From positions 33,343 to 97,342 of the forward strand of contig CALHCF010000019.1 of NCBI GenBank assembly GCA_937930635.1: a stretch of 64,000 nt of DNA. The letters are read 5' to 3'. The stretch is from an uncultured Rhizobiaceae group bacterium (GTDB taxonomy: Bacteria; Pseudomonadota; Alphaproteobacteria; Rhizobiales; Rhizobiaceae). Every line of letters begins with the position of its first letter. Within the stretch, counting starts at the first letter, position 1. The notes under the pieces are model-generated. The model searched no databases. It was given only the letters and a program-made list of their open reading frames with translations, and was not told where the DNA came from. Shown in pieces: positions 8,160-17,795 of this stretch. Position numbers and translations under genes: made by a program.

Positions 8160-9227
8160 TCAGTTCAGATCTCTGGCGGAAGCCTCATCAATTTCCTTCT
8201 GTGCAGCTTCGGCTGCACTTTTCAAGGAATCGAAGATCGTGGCTCCGTTTTTCACATTGGTCTTGAACCAGTCATAGACCGGAGCTGCAGCCTGCTGAAA
8301 TGCTCCCTTTTCGCTGGGTGAGGGCACATAGAGATTGCCACCACCACGAACAAAATCAGCATAAGCCTGGATGGATTTGCGCTTCGGAGAGGCAAATGTC
8401 GCCTGCTGCAGACCGTAGAAACCGTCGACAACAACCTGTCGAAGATCTTCCGGCAAAGACTTGAACTTGTCGTTGTTCATCCACCACAGGGCACCCATAT
8501 AGGCGTGTCCGTCGAGCGTCACATATTTCAGGCCAGCATCAGGAAACTTCATTCCCATGATGTCGGTAATCCCGTTTTTGGAACCTTCTACAACACCAGT
8601 CTGGAACGATGTGAAGAGTTCCGGCCACGGGATTGGAGTTGGGGAAGCGCCGAGAGCTTTCACAAGCTCCTGCGGCAGGTCTGCCACCACGGTGCGGATC
8701 TTCAGACCTTCCATGTCTTTGGGCGTTTTGACCACGCGTTTTGTGTTGGCAAAATTGCGCCAGCCGCCGGTATTACCAATAGTCATGAGGCGGATTTTGT
8801 CGCCTGAATCAGCAAGGGCCATGTCGCGCAGGGTGCGGACAAAATCGCTTTGCAGCACTTTTTCAGCAACACGGTCATCGCGCATCAGATACGGCAGGTC
8901 GAGCACCTGTACATAGGGAAAGGCGCCAGCAGCACCACCAGATGTTGAAATATAGACATCAATCGAACCGTCCGCGACGCCCTGCAGGCATTCTGCACCC
9001 TTTGAGCAAAGCTGCGTACCGATAAACAACTCGACGGCAATCTTGCCGTTGGAAGCCGATTCGACATAGTTTTTGAATACAACAAGACCATCATAGTCTT
9101 CGTCATTCTCGTTGGAATTTGCTGTGGCGCGAATGGTGAAATCTGCCGCATAGGCGCTCCACGTAGCGCCAGCAACAAGGCTGAGGCCGAGTGCTGCAGT
9201 TCCAATCTTCTTCAAGATGGATTTCAT
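8160..9227 (-). CDS. dctP: TRAP transporter substrate-binding protein (DctP family)
   Basis: 355 residues from the ATG at 9227, chosen because GGAGG lies 10 nt upstream and the signal peptide (MKSILKKIGTAALGLSLV, cleaved near AYAAD) starts there. Members capture organic acids or other carboxylated solutes in the periplasm and pass them to the DctQM permease. The segment GLKIRTVVADLPQELVKALGASPTPIPW contains the arginine that usually clamps the substrate carboxylate. The substrate cannot be told from sequence. It is the last gene of a dctQ-dctM-dctP order and is followed by a strong terminator. Confidence 0.93.
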   Translation of the reverse strand: MKSILKKIGTAALGLSLVAGATWSAYAADFTIRATANSNENDEDYDGLVVFKNYVESASNGKIAVELFIGTQLCSKGAECLQGVADGSIDVYISTSGGAAGAFPYVQVLDLPYLMRDDRVAEKVLQSDFVRTLRDMALADSGDKIRLMTIGNTGGWRNFANTKRVVKTPKDMEGLKIRTVVADLPQELVKALGASPTPIPWPELFTSFQTGVVEGSKNGITDIMGMKFPDAGLKYVTLDGHAYMGALWWMNNDKFKSLPEDLRQVVVDGFYGLQQATFASPKRKSIQAYADFVRGGGNLYVPSPSEKGAFQQAAAPVYDWFKTNVKNGATIFDSLKSAAEAAQKEIDEASARDLN

Positions 9228-9314
9228 ATTGGTTTGTCCTCCCATTTATCGGAAACCGAACTTGGTCCCTTGATCAAAACCTAGCACGACCGCTGGTCGC
9301 GTCAATTTAGTTCG

Positions 9315-10865
9315 TCAAAATAATGCCCGTAAAATTGGCCCCATGAGATCAGCATCGTTTACAAAACCAAGCCAGGTGGGAATCGCCATTGAGATCGCGG
9401 GAAAATAGGTGATCAGGAAGATCACGAAAATTTCCACTGCAAGAAACGGCAGGATGGCGCGGGAAATCGTTTCCACTTTCACACCCGAAACCGAAGAGGC
9501 AACAAACAATACCAGCCCCATGGGAGGCGTCGCGAGACCCACTGTCAGGTTGACCGACATGATCATGGCGAAGTGAACCGGGTGAATGCCCAGATTGATG
9601 AAGATCGGTGCCAGAATAGGACCAAGAATGATGATGGCCGGCCCTGCATCAAGGAACATGCCCACAATGAAAAGCAAAATGTTGATGAGCAGCAACAACA
9701 ACAATGGGTCCGATGTTAAGGTCAAAATCCAGGCTGCAAGGGTCTCTGCCGCGTAGGATAGGCTCACCACCGTCTTGAAGGCCATGGCGGCTCCCACCAG
9801 AAGCAATACGACTGATGAGGTGATGGCTGACTTGGTGAGGATGGAAGGCAGATCCGAAGGATCTAGTGTGCGAAGGACAAGCAGCCCCAAGAGCAGGGCG
9901 TATGCCACGGCAACGGCAGACGCTTCCGTTGGCGTGAACACACCACCCAGAATGCCGCCCAAAATGATGAGTGGTGTGAGCAGCGGCAACACGGCTCGCT
10001 TGGCGATAATTCGGAATGCCTGCGACATGATTTTCCGAAGGCCGAACAGGACCAGTTCCGCCATGAGAAGCGAGACGATTACCGGCAGAAAATCAATTTC
10101 AATGTCCAAAAAGAGGGGGATCGATATGCTGCCCGAGAGGCTCTCCTGCATTGCGTCGGGCAGAAGTTTCCAGAGCATGAAGGCCAGAAGAAACCGGGTG
10201 ATGATGCGGGCTGCTATGTCTTCGACCCGCGTTATGGACACATCATCCAAAACGACATTCCGGGCGGGTGGATATTCGTAGCGATCACCGAGCATGTGGG
10301 TGGCCCCCATGAGGCCAAGGCCAACCAGAATTCCCGGAACGATACCACCGGCAAACAGGGCGGCTACAGAAACTTCCATCACATAGGCATAGATAATCAT
10401 GATGCCCGAAGGTGGAATGATCGGACCAATCACAGACGATGCGGCGGTAATGGCAGCTGCAAATTTGCGCGTATACCCCTCTTTCTCCATGGCCGGAATC
10501 AGCATCGAACCAAGTGCCGATGTGTCGGCAACCGCCGAGCCGGACATGCCGGCAAACAGCATGGAAGACAAGATATTAACCTGCGCCAGCCCGCCGCGTA
10601 CGGACCCGATAATTGCCTGAGAAAAGCCGACCAGTCGTTCGGTAATGCCGCCGCGGTTCATCAGTTCACCAGCCAGCATGAAAAAAGGAATGGCGAGCAG
10701 GACGCCGTTGTCGATACCGTTGAAGATGTTGCGGTACATAAGGGCGACATCCCGTTCCATGCCCTGTTGAAACAGCATGAACCCCGGCGCAAACAGCATG
10801 GCGAAGAAAACCGGCACGCCAATCAGCAGCAAAATCAGGAACAGCGGAAGAAATAACGCCAGCAT
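9315..10865 (-). CDS. dctM: TRAP transporter large permease subunit (DctM family)
   Basis: 516 residues, polytopic inner-membrane protein that provides the sodium-coupled transport path. Family landmarks include AGELMNRGGITERLVGF, SGSAVADTSALGSMLIPAM, PPSGIMIIYA and GGVFTPTEASAVAVAYALL. It is about 80-90 residues longer than the usual ~430: an extra segment at roughly residues 200-290, with its own hydrophobic stretches, is inserted before the ILGGILGGVFTPTEA motif. The start at 10865 is 2 nt from the dctQ stop. Confidence 0.92.
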   Translation of the reverse strand: MLALFLPLFLILLLIGVPVFFAMLFAPGFMLFQQGMERDVALMYRNIFNGIDNGVLLAIPFFMLAGELMNRGGITERLVGFSQAIIGSVRGGLAQVNILSSMLFAGMSGSAVADTSALGSMLIPAMEKEGYTRKFAAAITAASSVIGPIIPPSGIMIIYAYVMEVSVAALFAGGIVPGILVGLGLMGATHMLGDRYEYPPARNVVLDDVSITRVEDIAARIITRFLLAFMLWKLLPDAMQESLSGSISIPLFLDIEIDFLPVIVSLLMAELVLFGLRKIMSQAFRIIAKRAVLPLLTPLIILGGILGGVFTPTEASAVAVAYALLLGLLVLRTLDPSDLPSILTKSAITSSVVLLLVGAAMAFKTVVSLSYAAETLAAWILTLTSDPLLLLLLINILLFIVGMFLDAGPAIIILGPILAPIFINLGIHPVHFAMIMSVNLTVGLATPPMGLVLFVASSVSGVKVETISRAILPFLAVEIFVIFLITYFPAISMAIPTWLGFVNDADLMGPILRALF

Positions 10866-10867
10866 AA

Positions 10868-11473
10868 TCAGTTGGCCTTCATAGATAACGGCAATTCAGG
10901 CGTGGCGAAATTCTCATCATCGCCGATCAACCGTCCAAAAGCGCGAATGATTAGCTCGATTCCAACACTGATCATCAGGGCAAGGCAAACTGACATGGCC
11001 AGATAGATATAGGATGTGCGGAACTCCAGATTGGTTCCCAGTGCCTGATTCAACCCGCTGTCCTGCACCAGCCGGTTGAGCCCGGATGAGTTGAACAAAA
11101 TGGGGGATGAAAAATGCGTCCAGGCATGACTGAGCATTACGATCAGTACAGTCATGGAAAGAATGAGAAGACAAATTATGAGTATTGATCGCAAACGACG
11201 CGGCAATGCTTCGGGGAACATATCAATCGATACGAATCCACCCCAGCGATAAGCGGAAGGTGCGACCAGCGCCATCATCCAAATCATCAAAGCCCTTGCG
11301 GCTTCTTCCGGCCATGGCAAGGCATTGTTGAGAACGTATCGGAAAAAAACCTGCGCCAGAATGATCAACACCATTAGCAACAGGGCAATCCAACCCAGCC
11401 CGCGTCCCAGCGCGAGAACTGTCGTGTTTATTTTTTCAAGAAGCCTCAAAAAGCCCGCAAGTACGCCTAACAA
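10868..11473 (-). CDS. dctQ: TRAP transporter small permease subunit (DctQ family)
   Basis: Four-helix membrane subunit that binds DctM. Hydrophobic segments cover the product from GLGWIALLLMVLIILAQ onward, with the family-typical FFRYVLNNALPWPEEAARALMIWMM segment. No in-frame ATG occurs near the expected N-terminus. A TTG at 11473, preceded by GAGGGAG about 10 nt upstream, gives 201 residues, a normal DctQ length. A reading from 11632 (254 residues) would add an unusual Cys/His-rich leader and run back to the promoter region of the divergent phosphatase gene. Start is therefore moderately certain, identity is firm. Confidence 0.8.
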   Translation of the reverse strand: MLGVLAGFLRLLEKINTTVLALGRGLGWIALLLMVLIILAQVFFRYVLNNALPWPEEAARALMIWMMALVAPSAYRWGGFVSIDMFPEALPRRLRSILIICLLILSMTVLIVMLSHAWTHFSSPILFNSSGLNRLVQDSGLNQALGTNLEFRTSYIYLAMSVCLALMISVGIELIIRAFGRLIGDDENFATPELPLSMKAN

Positions 11474-11635
11474 ATCCGTCCGAACTCCCTCATTGTGAGC
11501 GTGATGGTTTAGCACTGAGGCTGGCCTGTCAAGCAGGCGATTGACTTGCCAACACTGTGATTTCAAAGCCGCTTTGTAATTGCCGTAAAGGCAGGCTAAC
11601 GCTTCTTTTTTGGGACTTTGCAAAAAGGTCAAACG

Positions 11636-12430
11636 ATGGATCCTCAGAAATCACGATACGAACTTGCCAAGAGCCTGGCCAGTGCGGCGGGAGTTTTGGC
11701 AAAATCGCATTTCCAGTCGATCACCGAACTCAGGGTTGAAAAAAAGGGTGCTCAGGATCTCGTATCCAACGCGGATGTTGAGGTGGAAACCTTCATTCGC
11801 AAACGTCTTGCCGACATGTTTCCTGAGGATGGCATTGTCGGCGAGGAACAGGGCAACAAGCCCAGTCAATCAGGCTGGACCTGGGTGATTGATCCCATCG
11901 ACGGTACGGCAAATTTTGTCAGTGGGATTCCTGCATGGTGTGTGGTGCTGGCTTGTGTTCACGACGACACAACAAAAGTCGGTGTGGTCTATGAACCGTG
12001 TCATGGTGAAATGTTTTGCTGCGCGCTGGGGCAGGGGGCGTTTCTCAATGATGTCCCGATCCAGGTCGCCGAAACCCGTGGGCTTGATGATGGCAGCCTG
12101 GGCGTCGGTATGAATGGTCGTTCGCCGCGTGCAGCGATTGTGAAGTTTATCGACAGGCTGATGGAGCTGGGCGGTGTATTTTATCGCAACGCATCGGGCG
12201 CGCTCATGCTGTCCTATGTCGCTTCGGGCCGCTTGATCGGTTATGCCGAACCCCATATGAACGCCTGGGATTGTCTCGCCGGTCAGTTGTTGATTGCAGA
12301 AGCGGGTGGTCATGTTGAACAACAAAGTGCTGACAGAATGCTGATTAGCGGAGGCCGTGTCGTTGCAGGTGCGCCGGTTATTTTTGATCAACTGATCTCT
12401 ATGGCTGATGCGGCCTTTGGAGACGATTGA
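11636..12430 (+). CDS. Inositol monophosphatase family protein
   Basis: 264 residues. The metal-binding signatures are intact: GEE at 69-71, DPIDGT at 86-91 and the C-terminal NAWDCLAG segment. The family hydrolyses inositol-1-phosphate, histidinol-phosphate, PAP or fructose-1,6-bisphosphate with Mg2+. The exact substrate is not decidable here. The ATG at 11636 with AAAGG upstream is favoured over a TTG at 11618. It is divergent from dctQ and followed by a MOSC gene. Confidence 0.9.
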   Translation: MDPQKSRYELAKSLASAAGVLAKSHFQSITELRVEKKGAQDLVSNADVEVETFIRKRLADMFPEDGIVGEEQGNKPSQSGWTWVIDPIDGTANFVSGIPAWCVVLACVHDDTTKVGVVYEPCHGEMFCCALGQGAFLNDVPIQVAETRGLDDGSLGVGMNGRSPRAAIVKFIDRLMELGGVFYRNASGALMLSYVASGRLIGYAEPHMNAWDCLAGQLLIAEAGGHVEQQSADRMLISGGRVVAGAPVIFDQLISMADAAFGDD

Positions 12431-12497
12431 GGTTTTAAGATGATGGGCTTGATGGTCTGCACGACAAACTTTTTACAAAACGAGGTAGTCTGAAGCT

Positions 12498-12968
12498 GTG
12501 GATACAATCGCGGAATTGATAAGTCGCCATGCGCGCACGGGACGGGTTGAATGGATTGGCCTGCGCCCTGCCAAACGGACTGACCTGATTTCTGTTTCGA
12601 GCGCTGAAATTACCGATTGTGGCCTGGAGGGTGATCATCGGTCGACGCCCGGTAAACGGGCCGTATCGCTCATTCAGGCAGAACATATAACAACTATTGC
12701 ATCACTGCTTGGGCAAGAGGGCGTTGCTCCAGAGCTTCTGCGCCGCAACATCGTTGTGTCCGGCATCAATCTGCTTGGTCTTCGCAACCACAAATTCTCT
12801 ATCGGCTCGGCGGTTCTTGAGGGCATGGGGATTTGCGCACCATGCTCCAGGATGGAAGAAATTTTCGGCCACGGTGGCTATTCCGCCGTTCGGGGCCATG
12901 GCGGGATTGTCGCCAGTGTTGTGCAACCCGGTACCGTGTCCTTGAATGACGACGTCACACCGCTTTAA
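12498..12968 (+). CDS. MOSC domain-containing protein
   Basis: 156 residues starting at a GTG, with GAGGT 11 nt upstream. The MOSC core is recognisable: DHRSTPGKRAVSLIQAEHI, LRRNIVVSGINLLGLRN and the single conserved cysteine region GMGICAPCSRME. MOSC domains carry sulfur or molybdenum-cofactor-bound sulfur in sulfurases, YiiM-like reductases and mARC. The protein is a stand-alone MOSC domain with no fused domain. It ends convergently with the glutathione transferase gene, overlapping by 4 nt. Confidence 0.87.
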   Translation: MDTIAELISRHARTGRVEWIGLRPAKRTDLISVSSAEITDCGLEGDHRSTPGKRAVSLIQAEHITTIASLLGQEGVAPELLRRNIVVSGINLLGLRNHKFSIGSAVLEGMGICAPCSRMEEIFGHGGYSAVRGHGGIVASVVQPGTVSLNDDVTPL

Positions 12969-13936
12969 GCCCGGCCATGTGGCGTTGACCAGTCAATGTC
13001 AGGACCAATGGGAATAATGCCAAGCGGGTTGCGTTTTTCGCTTTTGGAAAAATAACCCTGCTTATAAATGTCGAAACGAACAGTCTCGGCAACACCATCC
13101 ATCTGGAAAATATCACGGGCATAGGGCCAAAGATTCCGGTAGTCGCTTAACCGCCGCAAATTGCAGCGAAACGCATAATGATAGGCAACATCAAAACGTG
13201 CCAGTGTGGGAAAGAGGCGCAGATCCGCTTCCGTGAAAACATCTCCGCACAAAAACCGGTTTTCGGCCAGATGCTCGTCAATCCGGTCCAGCGCATCGAA
13301 AACTTCCCGGGCGCCTTTTTCATAAGCTTCCTGTGTGGATGCAAACCCGGCCCGGTAGACCCCGTTGTTGATGGCCCGGTAGATCAGCTCGTTCCAGGCA
13401 TCGATATCCTTGTGCAGTGGCGCGGGATATAGGTCGTGGTCGGAGGGTGCGATATCGACAAAGGCCCTATTGAGCATTCGAACAATGTCAGCAGATTCAT
13501 TGTTGACAATACGCTGCTGCTTCTTGTCCCAAAGGACCGGCACCGTGAGGCGACCCGTATAGGGATCGGCGTCGCGTGAATATACCTCGTGAACCGCGGA
13601 AATTCCCAGATGTGGATCGCTGAATTCGCCTTCTAGATTGAAGATCCAGCCCTGCTCGTTCCGGTTTGGGCGCGCAACGGAAACGGATAGAACAGAGGTC
13701 AGCCCTTTTAGGGCCCGTGTGAGCAGAGTTCGATGAGCCCAGGGGCAGTTCCAGGCAACATAGAGATGATAGCGGCCCGTCTCGGCTGCGAAACCGCTTA
13801 TGCCGGTCGGGCCGGCAATTCCGCCCGGAGTAATCCAATGACGAACACTGCTTTTTGTGCGTTGCCATTCGCCGGAGGAAAGCGTTTGTGTGACGTCCTC
13901 ACCGGCATGATACACGCCATCGACCATATAACCCAT
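12965..13936 (-). CDS. Xi-class glutathione transferase (glutathionyl-hydroquinone reductase, YqjG/ECM4 type)
   Basis: 323 residues, the length of Xi-class enzymes. The N-terminal thioredoxin-like domain has the catalytic Cys in YVAWNCPWAHRTLLTRALKG, and the glutathione-binding NNESADIVRMLN segment follows. The family reduces glutathionyl-hydroquinones with glutathione. The C-terminal all-helical domain includes FDALDRIDEHLAENRFL and YHYAFRCNLRRL, typical of this class. Cytosolic. It lies back to back with an MFS transporter gene. Confidence 0.93.
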   Translation of the reverse strand: MGYMVDGVYHAGEDVTQTLSSGEWQRTKSSVRHWITPGGIAGPTGISGFAAETGRYHLYVAWNCPWAHRTLLTRALKGLTSVLSVSVARPNRNEQGWIFNLEGEFSDPHLGISAVHEVYSRDADPYTGRLTVPVLWDKKQQRIVNNESADIVRMLNRAFVDIAPSDHDLYPAPLHKDIDAWNELIYRAINNGVYRAGFASTQEAYEKGAREVFDALDRIDEHLAENRFLCGDVFTEADLRLFPTLARFDVAYHYAFRCNLRRLSDYRNLWPYARDIFQMDGVAETVRFDIYKQGYFSKSEKRNPLGIIPIGPDIDWSTPHGRA

Positions 13937-14010
13937 CTGGTTTCTCCGTCGCTTTTTCTTGACCGCGCCGCAGCTTGACCTTCCCGATTGACGATGTCAC
14001 TCAACCAGTC

Positions 14011-15207
14011 ATGCATTCTGGATCAAAATTCCGTTCCATCAGCCTTCTTTTGATTGCTCAGGTTGCCGCCATGAGCCTTTGGTTTGTCTCGGCTGCGATC
14101 CTTCCCGATGTCCTGCTCGAAGTTGAATTGTCGTCTTTTAGACAGGCAGCATTGACCAGCGGTGTTCAGGCGGGGTTCGTGATCGGCGCGTTGGTTTCAG
14201 CCATCTTGGGGCTTGCAGATCGTTTTGATCCCCGACGGGTCTTCGCCGCTTCCGCCATCGGGGCCGGTGTCTGCAACCTGGTTCTTCTGGTCGCTGAACC
14301 AGGCAATTTTGTAACGATCATCGCGCGCTTTTTGACAGGCGCTCTGCTCGCCGGAGTTTATCCTGTGGGTATGAAGATTGCTGTGGGGTGGGGAAAGGAA
14401 GATCGGGGGTTTCTGGTGGGAGCACTGGTTGGGGCATTGACCCTGGGGTCGGCTTCTCCACATCTGATTTCATTTGCCGGTGGCACGGACTGGCGGTTGA
14501 CGGTCATCATTGCGTCGCTTGCGGGAATTGGGGCAGGCCTGATGATTTTCCTTGTCGCTCTTGGCCCGTTTCACGGGGTGGCGGCTCGCTTTGACCCAAG
14601 AGTTGTTTTGTCTGCCTGGACCAACCGGCGGGTCCGGCTGGCCTATGCTGGCTATCTCGGTCACATGTGGGAACTCTACGCCATGTGGGCCTGGATTGCA
14701 GTTGCAACAGCCATCTCCTACGGCGCAACGATGCCGGAGGCGGATGCTCAGCAATTGGCCAAGCTCACAACATTTCTGGCAATTGCGGTCGGCGGACTGG
14801 CCTGCCTGGTTGCCGGTCGCTTTGCAGATCGGATCGGCAAAGCTGAAGTTACCATTATCGCCATGACACTCAGCGGAGCGTCGGCTCTGGCGACGGCGTT
14901 CAGTTTTGGTGGGCCGGTGTGGATTACGTTTGTAGTGGTGATCATCTGGGGTGCGACCATCATTCCGGACTCGGCCCAGTTTTCTGCACTGGTCGCCGAT
15001 GTTGCTGATCCCAGTCAGGCGGGCAGCTTGATGACGTTGCAGACAGCATTGGGGTTTGCCCTCACTTTCGTCATCATTCAGGCAACCCCCTCAATAGTGG
15101 CTTTAACAGGTTGGCCTCTTTTCCTGGCGGGCCTCGCATTGGGGCCGGTTTTTGGAATTGTTGCGATGGTCCGTTTAAGGTCTTTGGCCAGGGACCCGGG
15201 TTCTTAG
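14011..15207 (+). CDS. Major facilitator superfamily transporter
   Basis: 398 residues from the ATG at 14011; a TTG at 13975 would add 12 polar residues and neither start has a strong ribosome-binding site. About twelve hydrophobic segments are visible, with the loop 2-3 region ADRFDPRRVFAASAIGAG and the later ADRIGKAEVTIIAM resembling MFS loop motifs. FLTGALLAGVYPVGMKIAVGW is a family-typical helix. It has no clear substrate signature. Followed 76 nt later by an acyl-CoA synthetase, with which it may be co-transcribed. Confidence 0.85.
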   Translation: MHSGSKFRSISLLLIAQVAAMSLWFVSAAILPDVLLEVELSSFRQAALTSGVQAGFVIGALVSAILGLADRFDPRRVFAASAIGAGVCNLVLLVAEPGNFVTIIARFLTGALLAGVYPVGMKIAVGWGKEDRGFLVGALVGALTLGSASPHLISFAGGTDWRLTVIIASLAGIGAGLMIFLVALGPFHGVAARFDPRVVLSAWTNRRVRLAYAGYLGHMWELYAMWAWIAVATAISYGATMPEADAQQLAKLTTFLAIAVGGLACLVAGRFADRIGKAEVTIIAMTLSGASALATAFSFGGPVWITFVVVIIWGATIIPDSAQFSALVADVADPSQAGSLMTLQTALGFALTFVIIQATPSIVALTGWPLFLAGLALGPVFGIVAMVRLRSLARDPGS

Positions 15208-15283
15208 TGCTTGTCAAACAGCCGGTTCTGATGTGAGCTTGCTTCGGGGCTGCGGCAACCGATGAAAGTGTAGGGCAGGATTG

Positions 15284-16975
15284 ATGAGTGGCATGACAAT
15301 GGAAGAGGCTGCCGCCTACATGACGGCGACCGATCCGCGCTTCGCCGTTGGCGAGGCGCAGATCCGTGGCGTGACGTATCCGGTCTTCACAAACATCCCA
15401 AATGACATTGGTGCCATGTTTCGCACAGCAGCTGCGGCTCATGGGGATGGTGCAGATGATTATGTGGTCTACGGCGAAGAACGCCTTAGCTATGATGCGT
15501 TTTGTGACCACGCCAACAGGATGTCCCATGCATTGATTGATCAACTAGCGATCAAGCCGGGAGACAAGGTTGGTATCGCGATGCGCAACTATCCTGAATT
15601 GCTGGTGCTGGTGATGGCAATTGCATCAGCCGGGGCCGTGACTGTCTTCCTCAACGCCTGGTGGACAACCGAAGAACTTGACTACGCGCTGGAGGACAGC
15701 GGCGCGAAAACCGTTTTTGCAGATGGACCGCGCAGTGACAATCTGGCGCCGTTGATAAAACAGCGGGGCGTTCGTCTTGTCGGTGTTCGTGATGGTGTGG
15801 TGAGTGGGCGCGAAAGCTACCCTGCGTTGCTTGCAGCAAGCCCCCGTACTGATGAGCCAGGAGTTTCCATCGATCCGGATGGTGACTTTGCGGTCATGTA
15901 TTCATCTGGGACGACAGGTCATCCCAAGGGCGTTGTGCAAACCCACCGGGGAGCGATCTCGGCAGTTTATTCCTGGTTGTTGACCATGACTTTGTTGCCG
16001 CTCATGGCCGATCCGGATGTGCCGCCTGCTGGGCCCAAACAACAGGCTGCGCTGATTGTCACGCCGCTTTTTCACGTAACGGCCACCCATGCCGTATTTC
16101 TGCTCAGTGTGCCGATGGGTGCGCGGGTCGTTTTGATTCACAAATGGGACGCTCAAGAAGCCGTTCGTGTGATCGAAAAAGAAGCGATTACGCGTTTTGT
16201 TGGCGTTCCAACCCAGGCCGCCGAGCTGGCTGAAACAGCCAGACGGATGGGCGCCCAACTCTCCTCTCTGGAGTTTCTGGGGTCAGGCGGCGCAAAACGA
16301 CCGGCGGCGCAGGTTGGTGAGCAGCAGGACATACTGCCGCACGTTGCGATAGCGTCTGGATGGGGAATGACCGAGACCAATGCCATAGGACTTGGGATTT
16401 CCGGGCAGGACTATCTTGACCGCCCGGGCGCTGCGGGCCGCCTCTATCCGCCAATTCAACAACTGCGCATTCTCGATGATGACGGCAATGAACTGCCTAA
16501 TGGCGAGGTTGGTGAACTAACCGTCAAGAGTGCTGCCAATATGCGCTGCTATCTCAACAAACCGGAGGCCACTGCCGAAGTATTGCAGGATGGATGGCTA
16601 CGAACCGGCGATCTCGCCCATGTTGATGATGATGGCTATGTCACGATTGTTGACCGAAAAAAGAACATCATAATTCGCGGTGGTGAGAACATTGCCTGTC
16701 TGGATGTGGAAGGAGCGCTGCATCGCCATCCGGCTGTGCTGGAAGCTGGTGTTTTTGCGGTTCCCGATGAACGTCTTGGCGAAGTTGTTGGCGCAGGAGT
16801 TCAGGTGAAGCCGGGTGCGAATGTGACCAGCGAGGAACTGGATGAGTTCCTGAGTACCCACATCGCCAAATTCAAAATCCCGCAATATTACTGGTTCAGA
16901 ACGGAACTGCTGCCGCGGGGGGCAACCGACAAAACGGATCGTCGTGCCTTGCGCAAAGAATGCCTGAAAATCTGA
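15284..16975 (+). CDS. Acyl-CoA synthetase (AMP-dependent synthetase/ligase)
   Basis: 563 residues. The ATP P-loop motif MYSSGTTGHPKGVV is at about residues 205-218, the adenylate-binding GWGMTETNA and the WLRTGDLAHVDDDGYVTIVDRKK hinge segment follow, and the C-terminal PRGATDKTDRR contains the catalytic lysine. The enzyme activates a carboxylic acid to its CoA thioester in the cytoplasm. Acid specificity (fatty or aromatic) cannot be read. The gene is followed after 43 nt by an SDR and faces a TesB thioesterase, suggesting a small CoA-ester pathway. Confidence 0.92.
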   Translation: MSGMTMEEAAAYMTATDPRFAVGEAQIRGVTYPVFTNIPNDIGAMFRTAAAAHGDGADDYVVYGEERLSYDAFCDHANRMSHALIDQLAIKPGDKVGIAMRNYPELLVLVMAIASAGAVTVFLNAWWTTEELDYALEDSGAKTVFADGPRSDNLAPLIKQRGVRLVGVRDGVVSGRESYPALLAASPRTDEPGVSIDPDGDFAVMYSSGTTGHPKGVVQTHRGAISAVYSWLLTMTLLPLMADPDVPPAGPKQQAALIVTPLFHVTATHAVFLLSVPMGARVVLIHKWDAQEAVRVIEKEAITRFVGVPTQAAELAETARRMGAQLSSLEFLGSGGAKRPAAQVGEQQDILPHVAIASGWGMTETNAIGLGISGQDYLDRPGAAGRLYPPIQQLRILDDDGNELPNGEVGELTVKSAANMRCYLNKPEATAEVLQDGWLRTGDLAHVDDDGYVTIVDRKKNIIIRGGENIACLDVEGALHRHPAVLEAGVFAVPDERLGEVVGAGVQVKPGANVTSEELDEFLSTHIAKFKIPQYYWFRTELLPRGATDKTDRRALRKECLKI

Positions 16976-17018
16976 CAGACCTGACGTCGCTTAACATGAG
17001 CCACCGGAGTTTTTTGCA

Positions 17019-17792
17019 GTGAAACTGAAAGATCGAACTGTCGTTGTTACAGGTGCCGCAAGTGGAATCGGTCGTGCCATGGCCATCCGGTTTGCCGCAG
17101 AGGGTGCAAAGCACGTGGTTTGTGTCGACCTCGACGGTGATGGGGCAGACCAGACCGCTGCACAAATCAATGGTATTGCCTATAAGGTAAATGTAGGTGT
17201 CGAAGCGGAAATCGAGACACTGATCGATACGGTGGAGACTGAACAGGGGCCTATTGATCTATTCTGCTCCAATGCCGGAATATCTGTTGCTGGCGGAGTG
17301 GAGGTTGGCAATGATGAATGGCAGCGTATCTGGGACATCAATTTGATGGCCCATGTCTATGCCGCGCGTCATCTCATTCCCCGAATGGTTCAGCGCGGCG
17401 GCGGTTATCTGCTAAATACATCTTCTGCCGCAGGACTTTTATCGCAGGTCGGATCGGCTCCCTATGCCGTGACCAAACATGCAGCAGTTGCATTGGCAGA
17501 ATGGCTGGCTCTGACTCATGGTGATGAAGGCATCAGGGTTTCTGTCCTGTGCCCCCAGGCTGTTCGTACCGAGATGACACGGGGCCATGAAGATCACGTG
17601 GCCAGCATCGATGGTATGATGGAACCGGAACCGGTTGCAGAAGCCTGTGTCCGGGCAATTGAGGATGAGACCTTCCTGGTTTTGCCGCACCCACAGGTGC
17701 TCGACTACATGCGCAACAAGACACAAAACTACGACCGCTGGATTGGCGGTATGCGCAAGCTCAACCGGCAGTTCGGCGGGTTTGAGGGATAG
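17019..17792 (+). CDS. Short-chain dehydrogenase/reductase
   Basis: 257 residues starting at a GTG, with GGAG 9 nt upstream. The cofactor motif TGAASGIGRAMA is at 11-22, CSNAG matches the NNAG motif, and the catalytic Ser136, Tyr149 and Lys153 (YAVTK) are present. Asp37 in the VCVDLDG segment after beta-2 suggests NAD rather than NADP use. Substrate unknown; its position after an acyl-CoA synthetase suggests a hydroxyacyl or alcohol intermediate. Confidence 0.92.
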   Translation: MKLKDRTVVVTGAASGIGRAMAIRFAAEGAKHVVCVDLDGDGADQTAAQINGIAYKVNVGVEAEIETLIDTVETEQGPIDLFCSNAGISVAGGVEVGNDEWQRIWDINLMAHVYAARHLIPRMVQRGGGYLLNTSSAAGLLSQVGSAPYAVTKHAAVALAEWLALTHGDEGIRVSVLCPQAVRTEMTRGHEDHVASIDGMMEPEPVAEACVRAIEDETFLVLPHPQVLDYMRNKTQNYDRWIGGMRKLNRQFGGFEG

Positions 17793-17795
17793 AGT

